DNA from: Rufibacter psychrotolerans
Lineage (GTDB): Bacteria > Bacteroidota > Bacteroidia > Cytophagales > Hymenobacteraceae
Direction: 5' to 3'
Assembly: GCF_016924645.1 (NCBI RefSeq)
Contig: NZ_JAFFJV010000001.1
Coordinates: 372,001 to 436,000, forward strand
Length of the DNA stretch: 64,000 bases
The notes beneath the pieces were generated by a model that was not told where the DNA came from, ran no database searches, and saw nothing but the letters and a program-made list of their open reading frames with translations. The position numbers and the translations under genes are program-made. How positions within the stretch are numbered: position 1 is the first letter of the stretch; every line of letters begins with the position of its first letter. This document shows, piece after piece, positions 49,455 to 57,708 of this stretch.

Positions 49455-50831
49455 CTAAGAAGACCGATGTTCCTCCAGTTTTTCCGCCGCAGCATTGGTT
49501 CTGAAAGGCCACTCCTGGTTCAGTTTCGCTTTGATGAAATACACCACCGTGCCCAGCGAGATCACCACCAAGCCCGAGATCACCATGGTAGTGCCCGTAG
49601 ACAGCAGAATGGCCGCCCACATGAACAAAGCCACAATCACCGGCAGCGGGAACAGCGGCATTTTATACGGGAAATCTTCTTTTGGTCGGTTCTTGCGAAG
49701 CAGCAACAAGCCCACCGCCTGCCCCATGAACTGAATGAGAATGCGCATGGCCAGAATGGCGCTGATGACATCGCTCAGCCTGAACAACATGCTGAACACA
49801 AAGGCCACCGCACCCAAAAACAGCAACGACACGTGCGGAAAATGCTTGGTGGGGTGCAAGCGCGCGAAGACCTTGAAGAAAGCCCCATCGGCGGCGGCAG
49901 CGTACGGAATACGCGTGTAGCCCAGCGTGGCGGAGAACACCGAGGCGAAGGCCACCCACAGAATGAGCACCGTGACCACCGTTGCCGCCGTGTTGCCGGC
50001 CAGCCGCTGGATGAACAGACTCACCACAAACTCGCTTTCCTTTGCTTCCTGCCAGGGCACCACGCTCACTACGCTGATGTTCATGAGCAGGTACAGCGCC
50101 GCGATGCCCGCAATGGAATAAAACATGCTGCGCGGGATGTTTTGGACCGGATTCTTGATTTCGGCCCCTAAATGGCAGATGTTGTAATAGCCCAGGTAGC
50201 TGTACACCGTTTTTACACTGGCAAACCCAATGGCCGCGACAAAACCGTAGTTAACCGTGAGCCCCTCGTTCATGTCGCGTAGCGGTTGCAGGAAATTTCC
50301 GTTCGCCAGTCCGCCGCCAATGATCCAGCCCATGGTGAGCAGCACGCCCACCCACAGCAACACACTGATTTTTCCGATGGATTCAATCTTTCGGTAGAGC
50401 AGCACCACAATCAGAATGACCACCCCGCCGCTCACCAGTTTTGAGGTGATGTCTGTAAGTGGCACTAAATACGAGAAATAAGAGGCAAACCCAATGGCCG
50501 CCGAGGCAATCACCAGCGGGGCCTGAATCATGGTTTGCCACACAAACAGGAAGCTCATGAACCGGCCCATGCCTTTCCCGCCGTAGGCTTCTTTCAGGAA
50601 GTTGTAGCTGCCGCCCGCCCTCGGGAAGGCCGCGCCCAGCTCGCTCCAGATCATGGCATCCACAATGGAAAGCACCGCGCCCGCCATCCAGGCATACAGA
50701 AAATAAGGTCCGTTCATCATGCCAATGACCATGGGCAAGGTAATGAACGGGCCGATGCCCACCATGTCAATCATATTGATGGCAGTGGCTTGGGCCAGGC
50801 CGAGGCGGCGTTCTAAATGAGGGGCAGACAT
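49455..50831 (-). CDS. APC-family amino acid permease
   Basis: 458 residues, about 12 membrane helices. The helix 1 unwound region is IDMVGIGPFITLPMVIG and helix 6 has VKTVYSYLGYYNICHLGAEIKNP, the GxG and helix-6 patterns of the amino acid/polyamine/organocation family. The N-terminus (SAPHLERRLGLAQATAINM) is typical of the group. It imports or exchanges amino acids across the inner membrane; which ones cannot be told. It is a single gene; the neighbouring aldo/keto reductase lies downstream after a short gap. Confidence 0.92.
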   Translation of the reverse strand: MSAPHLERRLGLAQATAINMIDMVGIGPFITLPMVIGMMNGPYFLYAWMAGAVLSIVDAMIWSELGAAFPRAGGSYNFLKEAYGGKGMGRFMSFLFVWQTMIQAPLVIASAAIGFASYFSYLVPLTDITSKLVSGGVVILIVVLLYRKIESIGKISVLLWVGVLLTMGWIIGGGLANGNFLQPLRDMNEGLTVNYGFVAAIGFASVKTVYSYLGYYNICHLGAEIKNPVQNIPRSMFYSIAGIAALYLLMNISVVSVVPWQEAKESEFVVSLFIQRLAGNTAATVVTVLILWVAFASVFSATLGYTRIPYAAAADGAFFKVFARLHPTKHFPHVSLLFLGAVAFVFSMLFRLSDVISAILAMRILIQFMGQAVGLLLLRKNRPKEDFPYKMPLFPLPVIVALFMWAAILLSTGTTMVISGLVVISLGTVVYFIKAKLNQEWPFRTNAAAEKLEEHRSS

Positions 50832-50988
50832 GTAATGGTTTAAGTCAAATAAAAGGAGTTTCGTGCGCTAAAGATGCGTATTGTACGGGCCAAACGCACC
50901 AATCGGCTGGTTTCTGCCAGTAAAGCACCCAGAGTTTTTAAGCTGATTTCCGGGAAATAGCCCCAAAACACCCTGCCAAAACCTGCCG
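50832..50988. other. upstream region of permease with hairpin repeat
   Basis: Includes a dispersed hairpin copy at about 50932-50972 (GTTTTTAAGCTGATTTCC / GGGAAATAGCCCCAAAAC). Confidence 0.5.
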
Positions 50989-51045
50989 CAAGTGTAGCGC
51001 TAGCGTAACTTGTGGCTAATCTTGACCGCCAGTTTATAACTGGCG
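50989..51045. repeat. two-hairpin repeat motif (copy 2)
   Basis: CAAGT...ACTTG enclosing GTAGCGCTAGCGTA, then CGCCAGTT-TAT-AACTGGCG. Same order as the copy at 44157-44201. Confidence 0.5.
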
Positions 51046-51097
51046 ATGTGTTAAAGCTTCTAGGCGAAATCGCATTTTATTTCAGGCATAGTCTACC

Positions 51098-51477
51098 ACT
51101 GGCGCGAACGCTCCAGTCTCGTGCCGCAGGATCATGCGAACGCTCCAGACTCGCCGGGAACCACCGGCTGGTCCATGGCTTGGGCAAGTCGGGCTCCTGT
51201 TCAGCGGGGAGGAAAAGCCTTGGCATAGACGCTCGCAGGTCCTCCGGACACTACGAGGTCTTTTGAGGAACTGTATTGAAGTTGAAGGATAGCCCATATC
51301 GCGGAAAGTACTCCCGGGACTTGCCGAAATCAGTTAGGCCCGGAAGTAACTTTCTGGGCAAAGAAGGAGGAATAACAGCTGTTGATGACTCAGTTGCGTT
51401 CTGTCGCTGCGGGGCAGCGAGAGTAGTCAGAGACTACCCAGCGCCGGGAGGCCCGAGTCTGGAGCGTTCGCGCCAGT
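51098..51477. mobile_element. 380 bp MITE-like element with 23 bp inverted ends
   Basis: 51098-51120 and 51455-51477 are reverse complements with one mismatch (ACTGGCGCGAACGCTCCAG...). An internal direct copy of the end (GCGAACGCTCCAGACTC) lies at 51136-51152. Short ORFs inside have no transposase features. A dispersed hairpin at about 51485-51526 follows. Confidence 0.65.
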
Positions 51478-51597
51478 ACTCAAAGGTATGTTTCTGGGGT
51501 CTTTTCAGGAAAGTAGCCTTAAAACAATAAAAAATAGTTAACTTCTTCCCTCTAAAAACGAAACACTACCAACTAACAACTAATCACCAACCCGGAC

Positions 51598-52452
51598 ATG
51601 GACCAGCGCATCATCAACCTCTTTGACGAGTACACCCACGCTCCGCTCACCCGCAAGGAATTCATCGCCCGACTGGCCAAACTCACGGGTAGCCTTACCC
51701 TGGCCATGTCGCTGCTGCCCCTGTTGGAGAACAATTACGCGCAGGCGGCCACGGTAGACGACAAAAACCTCCAGACCGAGGACATTTCTTACGCCGGGGC
51801 GGCGGGCGTAACCATGAAGGGGTTTCTGGCGCAGCCTAAAAACGGGAAGAAACTGGGTGGCGTGCTGGTGATTCATGAGAACCGGGGCTTGAACCCGCAC
51901 ATCCGGGATGTGGCCATGCGGGTGGCGCAGGCGGGCTATCTGGCTCTGGCGCCCGATGCGCTCTCGCCACACGGAGGAACGCCCGCCAATGAGGACGAGG
52001 CCCGTGCAATGTTCTCTAAACTGGACGCCCAGCAGAACCTCACCAATTTCCTGAAAGGACTGGAGTACCTGCAGAAACATAAGAACGGCAACGGCAAAAC
52101 CGGGGCGGTGGGCTTTTGCTGGGGTGGGGCCCTGGTGGGCCAATTGGCGGTGCACTCGCCGGAGCTGGACGCCGCCGTGGCCTACTACGGCCGCCAACCC
52201 GAGGCCGCTGATGTGCCGAAGATCAAAGCCGAGATGCTGCTGCATTACGGCGGCCTGGACGAACGGGTGAACGCGGGCATCCCGGCGTTTGAGCAGGCCC
52301 TCAAAGCCGCTAACGTGAAGTACCAGCTGTACGTGTACGAGGGAGCCAACCACGCCTTCAACAACAATACCTCGCCGGCCCGCTACAACGAGGCCGCTGC
52401 CCAACTGGCCTGGGACCGGACGCTGGAGCTGTTCAAACGCAAACTCAGCTAA
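51598..52452 (+). CDS. dienelactone hydrolase family protein, exported or membrane-anchored
   Basis: 284 residues. An N-terminal 45-residue extension with a hydrophobic stretch (LTGSLTLAMSLLPLLENN) ending in YAQA looks like an export signal, preceded by RKEF, slightly Tat-like but without twin Arg. The hydrolase domain has GGVLVIHENRGLNPHIRDVA, nucleophile Cys in GFCWGGALV, Asp in GGLDERVNAG and His in ANHAFNN, the Cys-His-Asp triad of dienelactone hydrolases. Actual substrates in this subgroup are unknown. The gene precedes an ABM-domain monooxygenase by 100 nt. Confidence 0.9.
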   Translation: MDQRIINLFDEYTHAPLTRKEFIARLAKLTGSLTLAMSLLPLLENNYAQAATVDDKNLQTEDISYAGAAGVTMKGFLAQPKNGKKLGGVLVIHENRGLNPHIRDVAMRVAQAGYLALAPDALSPHGGTPANEDEARAMFSKLDAQQNLTNFLKGLEYLQKHKNGNGKTGAVGFCWGGALVGQLAVHSPELDAAVAYYGRQPEAADVPKIKAEMLLHYGGLDERVNAGIPAFEQALKAANVKYQLYVYEGANHAFNNNTSPARYNEAAAQLAWDRTLELFKRKLS

Positions 52453-52552
52453 ACCAACCCGGGTACCCTCCAGGATAGCGGCAAGGGCCCCTGCCAGGGG
52501 AATATCCGCAAGGGTAGCTACGTTTCAAGGGTAAAGCTAATCTTACCTAACC

Positions 52553-52864
52553 ATGAGCACCTACATTGTAAACGCCAGCTTTGAGACCGACCTTGAACAC
52601 GAAGCATACCTGGCCCAAAAGTGCCGGCACGACCTGGAGGAAAGTCACGGGGCCGCTGGCTTGATTTCCTTTGACATCTGGAAACGCGCGCACGCGCACA
52701 CAGTAGAGTACGTGCTGGTGTCTAAGTGGGAAAGCAAAGAAGATTTCAAAGCCTGGATCTCGCGCGAAGACCACGTGCAGGGCCACAAAGACCAGCGCCA
52801 GAACAAGGAAGAAGTGCGCCCCAAACTCACCAAGCGGCTTACCTATTTTGAGGGTGTTTTGTAA
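52553..52864 (+). CDS. ABM-domain putative quinol monooxygenase
   Basis: 103 residues, the length of YgiN/LsrG-type dimeric alpha-beta-barrel proteins. Pattern: YIVNASFETDLEHEAYLAQ, HDLEESHGAAGLISFDIW and VEYVLVSKWESKEDFKAWI, then an EDHVQGHKD helix. Such proteins act as cofactor-free monooxygenases on quinols. It may work with the upstream dienelactone hydrolase on aromatic compounds, inferred from position only. A convergent terminator follows. Confidence 0.85.
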   Translation: MSTYIVNASFETDLEHEAYLAQKCRHDLEESHGAAGLISFDIWKRAHAHTVEYVLVSKWESKEDFKAWISREDHVQGHKDQRQNKEEVRPKLTKRLTYFEGVL

Positions 52865-52874
52865 AAAATAGGCC

Positions 52875-52900
52875 CAAAAAAAGAGCCCATTGAGGGCTCC
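52875..52900 (-). terminator. terminator of three-PAS kinase gene
   Basis: GAGCCC/GGGCTC hairpin with a run of seven A on the plus strand, giving a T tail on the minus strand; it lies beyond the kinase stop at 53047, overlapping the end region of the convergent ABM gene. Confidence 0.65.
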
Positions 52901-53046
52901 TTAGTAGATATTTGTTCCATTCTGCCTCTTGCCCTGCCCTCCTGAAATGATCTGGGGAGCGAATCCTGCCTGATATTCCCTTCAGGAAGGCAGGGCAAAA
53001 GATGGTGTCTGCTTGCCGGGTGACCGGAGTGGGCAAAAAAGGGCGG

Positions 53047-55005
53047 TTACATTTTGTTGCCGTTGCCCTTAGGGGAGAAATACACCCTAAAGGTAGAGCC
53101 CTTGCCCACCTCGCTGTCCACCTCAATCCGGTCGCCGGTGTTTTCCAGGATTTTCTTGACCAGGTACAGGCCTATGCCCGACCCCTCCACGTGATCGTGC
53201 ACCCGCTTGTACATTGAGAAAATCTTGCCCAGCTGGTGCTGCGGAATGCCCAGACCATTGTCAGTGACGGTGATCACGTACTCCCCGGCCCCAGAGAAGC
53301 TGGACTGGATAATGACCTCTGGGCTACGCTGCGGGTCGGCGTACTTCACGGCGTTGGAGATGAGGTTGAACACCACGCTGCGCAGGTTTTTGCGGGAGTA
53401 GCGAAAGGTATCAAAGGCCATGGCGCCGGTTACTACCCGGGCGCCGCTGGTGCTCAGTTCTTCAGAAAGAATGGTTTTCACCTCGTCCACCATTTCCTTC
53501 AGGTCCACCACCTCAGGGGTTTCCCGTTCCTGCTGCAGTTTGGTGACATCAGACAGGTCAGAGATCACTTTGCGCAGCGACGTAATGGAGCCCTCCATCA
53601 TGCCCAGCAGGTCCTGGTGCTTGCCGCAGTCGGGGCCCAGGTCTTCCTTCAGGGCGGTGAGCAGGCCCTCCAGGTTGGTGATGGGCGATTTCAGGTCGTG
53701 CGAGGCCGTGTAGACAAAATTGTCCAGATCATTGTTGATGCGCACCAGCTCCTGGTTTTTCTGGGTGAGCTCCTCGTTGCGGCGGCGCTCGGTGAGGTCG
53801 CGGGTTACCTTGGCATACCCCAGCAGGCGGTGCTCTGAGTTATACACCGGCGAAATGGCCACGTTGGCCCAGAAAGCGGTTCCGTCTTTCCTAATGCGCC
53901 AGCCTTCGTCTTCAAAGCGGCCGTTTTTAAGGGCGGTGACCAGCTCATACTGCGGAAAGCCTTTCTCAATGGCCTCCCGCGGGTAGAAGATGGAGAAGTG
54001 CTTGCCCAGGATTTCCTTCTGGCTGTAGCCTTTGATGCGCTCGGCGCCGGTGTTCCAGCTGGTGATGTAGCCCTCTGGGTTGAGCATGAGAATGGCGTAG
54101 TCTTTCACGCTGTCTATGAGCAGGCGGCTTTTTTCCTCGCTCTCCTTCAGGTCTTCATGGATCTGGAAAAGCTGCTGCTCCAGCCTTTTCTTCTCGGTAA
54201 GGTCACGGGTGATCTTGGAGAAGCCAATGAGCTCCTGTTTGGAGTTGTAGATGGCCGTGATGACCACGTTGGCCCAGAACGCCGAGCCGTCTTTGCGGTA
54301 GCGCCAGCCTTCGTCCTCAAAGCGCCCGTCTTCCCGGGCCTTGCGGAGCTCGTACTCCGGAAACCCACTCTGGATGGCCTCCCGGCTGTAGAATTTAGAG
54401 AAGTATTTGCCAATGATCTCCCCGGCGTTGTATCCCTTTATGTTTTTGGCCCCGGCGTTCCAGGTGGCCACGTTGCCGGCGGGGTCCAGCATAAAGATGG
54501 CGTAATCGGTTACGCCCTCCACCAGCAGCCGGAAGCGTTCCTCGCTTTCCTTGAGCTCCTCGTAGGCCTTGAACAGGTCGTCTTCGGCTTTCTTGCGCTC
54601 AGAGAGGTCGCGGGTAATCTTGGAGAAGCCAATGTGCTCGCGCTGGGAGTTGTACACGGGCGTGATGATCACGTTGGCCCAGAACACTGAGCCGTCTTTG
54701 CGCACGCGCCAGCCCTCGTCCTCAAACCGGCCCAGCTTCATGGCTTCGCGCAGCTCGTACTCGGGGTACCCGGTGTCCTTGGCCTCAGAGGTGTAGAAGT
54801 TAGAGAAGTGTTTGCCAATGATCTCCTGCGGCTCATACTGCTTCAGGCGCCTGGCCCCGGCGTTCCAGGTGGCCACGTGGCCAGTGGGGTCCAGCAGGAA
54901 AATGGCGTAATCGGTAACGTTCTCAATCAGGAGACGGTAGCGGTCTTCCGGCTGTGGTTGGGGAGCGGGCTGGTCTTCAATTATCTCTAAAGTTTCTGTA
55001 TCCAT
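53047..55005 (-). CDS. three-PAS sensor histidine kinase (HisKA type)
   Basis: 652 residues, soluble. Three PAS/PAC units at about 25-145, 150-270 and 278-395 are near copies of one another: each reads YAI(F/L)xLxPxGxxxxWNxGA, FEDEGWRxRKDGxxFWAN and GxxKxTRDLxER. HisKA follows with phospho-His in YTASHDLKSPITNLEGLL, then HATPase_c with NLISNAVKYA (N box), DNGLGIP and GSGIGLYLVKKI (G boxes). There is no receiver domain or adjacent regulator gene, so it is an orphan kinase. It senses a cytoplasmic signal such as redox, gas or ligand. Confidence 0.94.
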   Translation of the reverse strand: MDTETLEIIEDQPAPQPQPEDRYRLLIENVTDYAIFLLDPTGHVATWNAGARRLKQYEPQEIIGKHFSNFYTSEAKDTGYPEYELREAMKLGRFEDEGWRVRKDGSVFWANVIITPVYNSQREHIGFSKITRDLSERKKAEDDLFKAYEELKESEERFRLLVEGVTDYAIFMLDPAGNVATWNAGAKNIKGYNAGEIIGKYFSKFYSREAIQSGFPEYELRKAREDGRFEDEGWRYRKDGSAFWANVVITAIYNSKQELIGFSKITRDLTEKKRLEQQLFQIHEDLKESEEKSRLLIDSVKDYAILMLNPEGYITSWNTGAERIKGYSQKEILGKHFSIFYPREAIEKGFPQYELVTALKNGRFEDEGWRIRKDGTAFWANVAISPVYNSEHRLLGYAKVTRDLTERRRNEELTQKNQELVRINNDLDNFVYTASHDLKSPITNLEGLLTALKEDLGPDCGKHQDLLGMMEGSITSLRKVISDLSDVTKLQQERETPEVVDLKEMVDEVKTILSEELSTSGARVVTGAMAFDTFRYSRKNLRSVVFNLISNAVKYADPQRSPEVIIQSSFSGAGEYVITVTDNGLGIPQHQLGKIFSMYKRVHDHVEGSGIGLYLVKKILENTGDRIEVDSEVGKGSTFRVYFSPKGNGNKM

Positions 55006-55247
55006 GATCTCTGCTGAAAGCCAATGAATGCTTCTTAGGTGCTGGTCTGTGTCTAAGAAAGGGGCAAATTTCTTTGTTTACAAGAAGAAAACCGGGACCT
55101 GCGCGGCGCTTCTTCTGCCTTTCTTCCCTTAACATCACAAAAACCTTTACCATACGTAAGCGGTTACCAAAGGTTGCGCCTTTTCTGGAGGTTTGGCAGA
55201 AGCGCGAATATGGCGTATTTTACCGCTTTCACTAATGGAACAATCCC

Positions 55248-56243
55248 ATGCCTTATACCCCCTCTCACCAGCGGTACGCCTCTATGGAGTACCGGCGCTG
55301 CGGCAACAGTGGCCTTAAGTTGCCGGCCCTGTCTTTGGGCCTGTGGCACAACTTCGGGCACGTAGACGTGCTGGAGAACTCGCGCCAGATCCTGCGACAA
55401 GCCTTTGACGCGGGCGTCACCCACTTTGACCTGGCCAACAACTACGGGCCGCCGCCCGGCTCGGCCGAGGAGAACTTTGGGAAGATCCTGCACGAGGATT
55501 TCCGGGGCTACCGCGATGAGCTGATCATTTCCTCCAAGGCCGGGTACAAGATGTGGGAAGGGCCGTACGGCGAGTGGGGGTCACGCAAGTACCTTATCTC
55601 CAGCCTGGACCAGAGCCTGCGGCGCATGAAGCTGGACTACGTGGACATCTTCTACAGCCACCGCCCCGACCCCAACACCCCGCTGGAAGAAACCATGGGT
55701 GCCCTGGATGCTATTGTGCGCCAGGGCAAGGCCCTGTACGTGGGCATCTCCAATTATGAAACCCCGGAGGCCACCCGTGCCATCCAGATCCTGCGGGAAC
55801 TGGGCACGCCCTGTCTTATCCACCAGCCCAAGTACTCTATGTTGGTGCGCTGGGTGGAGGAAAGCCTGCTGGACCTGCTGGAGCGGGAGGGCGTAGGCTG
55901 CATTCCGTTTTCGCCGCTGGCCCAGGGGCTGCTGACCAACAAGTACCTCAAGGGCATTCCGGCCGAGTCAAGGGCCGCCAAGCCGCACGGTTTCCTGAAG
56001 GAAGAAGAAATTACCCCGAGCAGGGTGGAGCAGATGAGGCAATTGGATGCCCTGGCCCAGGAACGGGGCCAATCCCTGGCGCAGATGGCGCTGGCCTGGC
56101 TCCTGAAAGACCCGCGCGTGACCTCGGTGTTGATTGGCGCCAGCACCCCCGCCCAACTCACAGATTCCCTGCAGTGCCTGCACCACACCCAATTTTCTGA
56201 GGATGAACTAGCCCAGATTGAAACCATCCTGCAGGGTGCCTGA
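55248..56243 (+). CDS. aldo/keto reductase, YghZ/Gpr-like (L-glyceraldehyde 3-phosphate reductase type)
   Basis: 331 residues; an ATG at 55284 (MEYRRCGNSG) is an alternative start. LRQAFDAGVTHFDLANNYGPPPGSAEENFG carries the Asp and Tyr of the tetrad (key residues D-L-A-N-N-Y-G-P), IISSKAGYKMW the Lys and FYSHRPDPNTPLEETMGAL the His. This pattern, with GPPPGSAEE and SHRPDPNTPLEET, is diagnostic for the Kv-beta-like AKR14 group. It reduces L-glyceraldehyde 3-phosphate and methylglyoxal-type carbonyls. Cytoplasmic, single gene, downstream hairpins. Confidence 0.93.
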   Translation: MPYTPSHQRYASMEYRRCGNSGLKLPALSLGLWHNFGHVDVLENSRQILRQAFDAGVTHFDLANNYGPPPGSAEENFGKILHEDFRGYRDELIISSKAGYKMWEGPYGEWGSRKYLISSLDQSLRRMKLDYVDIFYSHRPDPNTPLEETMGALDAIVRQGKALYVGISNYETPEATRAIQILRELGTPCLIHQPKYSMLVRWVEESLLDLLEREGVGCIPFSPLAQGLLTNKYLKGIPAESRAAKPHGFLKEEEITPSRVEQMRQLDALAQERGQSLAQMALAWLLKDPRVTSVLIGASTPAQLTDSLQCLHHTQFSEDELAQIETILQGA

Positions 56244-56329
56244 TGGATGAGGCAGGCTTGCCGTTGGTATTTGATCTGCCTCCGGGCTGACCGCCTCAAT
56301 CCTGGTTCTAGACTGTTTGTCTGGGTTGC

Positions 56330-56404
56330 CTTTTAGGGCTGTTTTCCTGAAAAGGGGCTTAAACCAGCAGGGCCTTCTCCATGGGTGGGGAAGGCCCTGC
56401 TGGT
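56330..56404. repeat. hairpin repeat followed by an 18 bp terminator-like stem
   Basis: CCTTTTAGGGCTGTTTTCCTGAAAAGGGGCTTAAACC (56330-56364) is a dispersed hairpin; it runs into ACCAGCAGGGCCTTCTCC / GGGGAAGGCCCTGCTGGT (56363-56404, one mismatch). Confidence 0.6.
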
Positions 56405-56459
56405 TAGGAATACCTGTTGTTGCAGTCACCTCATCTAAATTGAGCCAAGTACCTACATT

Positions 56460-56640
56460 CCCTCGCTCGCCTCCGGCGAGTGTGAGAAATGGGGCGGCGT
56501 CCCGCCGCTATGCTTGACTATGTCATTACAATAGCTACCTATGGCGCGGATTTACTTCCGTGCCTCACAGAATCTCGGGAATGCCCGCCACGCGGCCAGA
56601 GGCCGCCCCATAGCGCACACTCGCCGGAGGCGAGCGAGGG
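56460..56640. mobile_element. MITE-like element (copy 4)
   Basis: 181 bp, starts CCCTCGCTCGCCTCCGGCGA and ends TCGCCGGAGGCGAGCGAGGG. Interior near-identical to copy 2 at 44248. It is flanked on both sides by dispersed hairpins (56330 and 56646). Confidence 0.75.
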
Positions 56641-56645
56641 CAGCT

Positions 56646-56721
56646 CCACAAAAAAAGGCACCTGCGTTTAGGGGCTGTTTCTTTGAAAACAGCCCCTAAA
56701 CGCAGGTGCCTTTTTTTGTGG
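56646..56721. terminator. perfect 35 bp hairpin; terminator of inositol-lipid operon
   Basis: 56646-56680 and 56687-56721 are exact reverse complements. The centre is the dispersed repeat core (GTTTAGGGGCTGTTT / AAACAGCCCCTAAAC); the outer arm is CCACAAAAAAAGGCACCTGC. A7/T7 tracts make it a terminator on either strand; the leftward operon ends 36 nt before it at 56757. Confidence 0.8.
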
Positions 56722-56756
56722 CCGATTGAAATACAGTTACTCTATTGCCGTGGCAG

Positions 56757-57707
56757 CTACTCAATGGCGTTGATAAACTGCTGCACCACCCGGTAAGTGG
56801 GTCCTCGTCGGGCCATCAGGTAATTGAAGAGTACAATACTCGCGAAGGCGAAAAGAATCCCGAGCAGTACATCCAGGATGTAGTGGTGGGAGGTGTACAC
56901 GGCCGCAAACCAGATGCCCACCGCAATAATTCCGAATACTTCCCGGGCCACTTTCAGGCGGTTCTTCACGCCGTAGTACACCACAATAAGGGGATAGGCC
57001 GAATGGAGCGAAGGCATGGCGGCGAAGACGTTGGAGCCTTTGGCGTACATGCCCCGGAACAGGTCTATCTGGAAGAAGGCATCAAAATGGGCCAAACCTG
57101 CCATGTTGCCTGGGGTCTTGGGGATAAACTCAAACCCGTGTAACTGTACGTACCACGGCGGGGCGGCGGGATAGAGGTAATATGCCACGAAGCCCAGCAG
57201 ATTCACCAGCAGGAACGTAAGCGAAAAGTAGGTGAACTGGGTTCTGTCCCGGAAAAAAAGGTAGGCGGCAAAGCCCATGGGTACCGGTACCCAGCACAGG
57301 TAAAAGATACCTGATAGGACATCCAGCACGGTGTTGTGGTGCTGGAGCCAGAATTCATTCGGGGTTAACCGCGCTCCTCCGTAGGTGATCCCGAAGAGGG
57401 CTTTCTCGGCTTCATACAGGTCCTGGATGTGTACTGGGTTGAACCAGTAGTTAGGGAAGGCTTTCATGTAGTCATACAGAATCCAGAAGACCCCAAAAAT
57501 GGTGAAGCCCAGCGCAAACTTGCGGGTAGTGGGCGACAGGTAATACAGCGAGGTGAAAAGGCCCACCAACAGCAATTGGTCTACCTTAAACCCGATCAAT
57601 AGATAAGAGAGCAGCAGATATCCCAGCGAGATGCCGGTGATCCAGAGGGTTGCTTTAAGAGAAACGCTTTTTTCTTCTTTGTTCGCTACTGTGGTAGTAG
57701 TACGCAT
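56757..57707 (-). CDS. PAP2-family inositol phosphorylceramide synthase-like enzyme
   Basis: 316 residues from the ATG at 57707, one base after the hydroxylase stop. Six to seven membrane helices. The Aur1-type signatures are visible: YPAAPPWYVQL at 179-189, MPSLHSAYPL at 231-240 (His235) and SHHYILDVLLG at 273-283 (His275, Asp279), giving the His-His-Asp catalytic set of PAP2/Aur1 enzymes. Such enzymes transfer phosphoinositol from phosphatidylinositol to ceramide. Its place at the end of an operon with inositol-phosphate synthase, PI-phosphate synthase and a ceramide hydroxylase makes this the likely reaction. A plain lipid phosphatase is the alternative. Confidence 0.87.
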   Translation of the reverse strand: MRTTTTVANKEEKSVSLKATLWITGISLGYLLLSYLLIGFKVDQLLLVGLFTSLYYLSPTTRKFALGFTIFGVFWILYDYMKAFPNYWFNPVHIQDLYEAEKALFGITYGGARLTPNEFWLQHHNTVLDVLSGIFYLCWVPVPMGFAAYLFFRDRTQFTYFSLTFLLVNLLGFVAYYLYPAAPPWYVQLHGFEFIPKTPGNMAGLAHFDAFFQIDLFRGMYAKGSNVFAAMPSLHSAYPLIVVYYGVKNRLKVAREVFGIIAVGIWFAAVYTSHHYILDVLLGILFAFASIVLFNYLMARRGPTYRVVQQFINAIE

Positions 57708-57708
57708 G

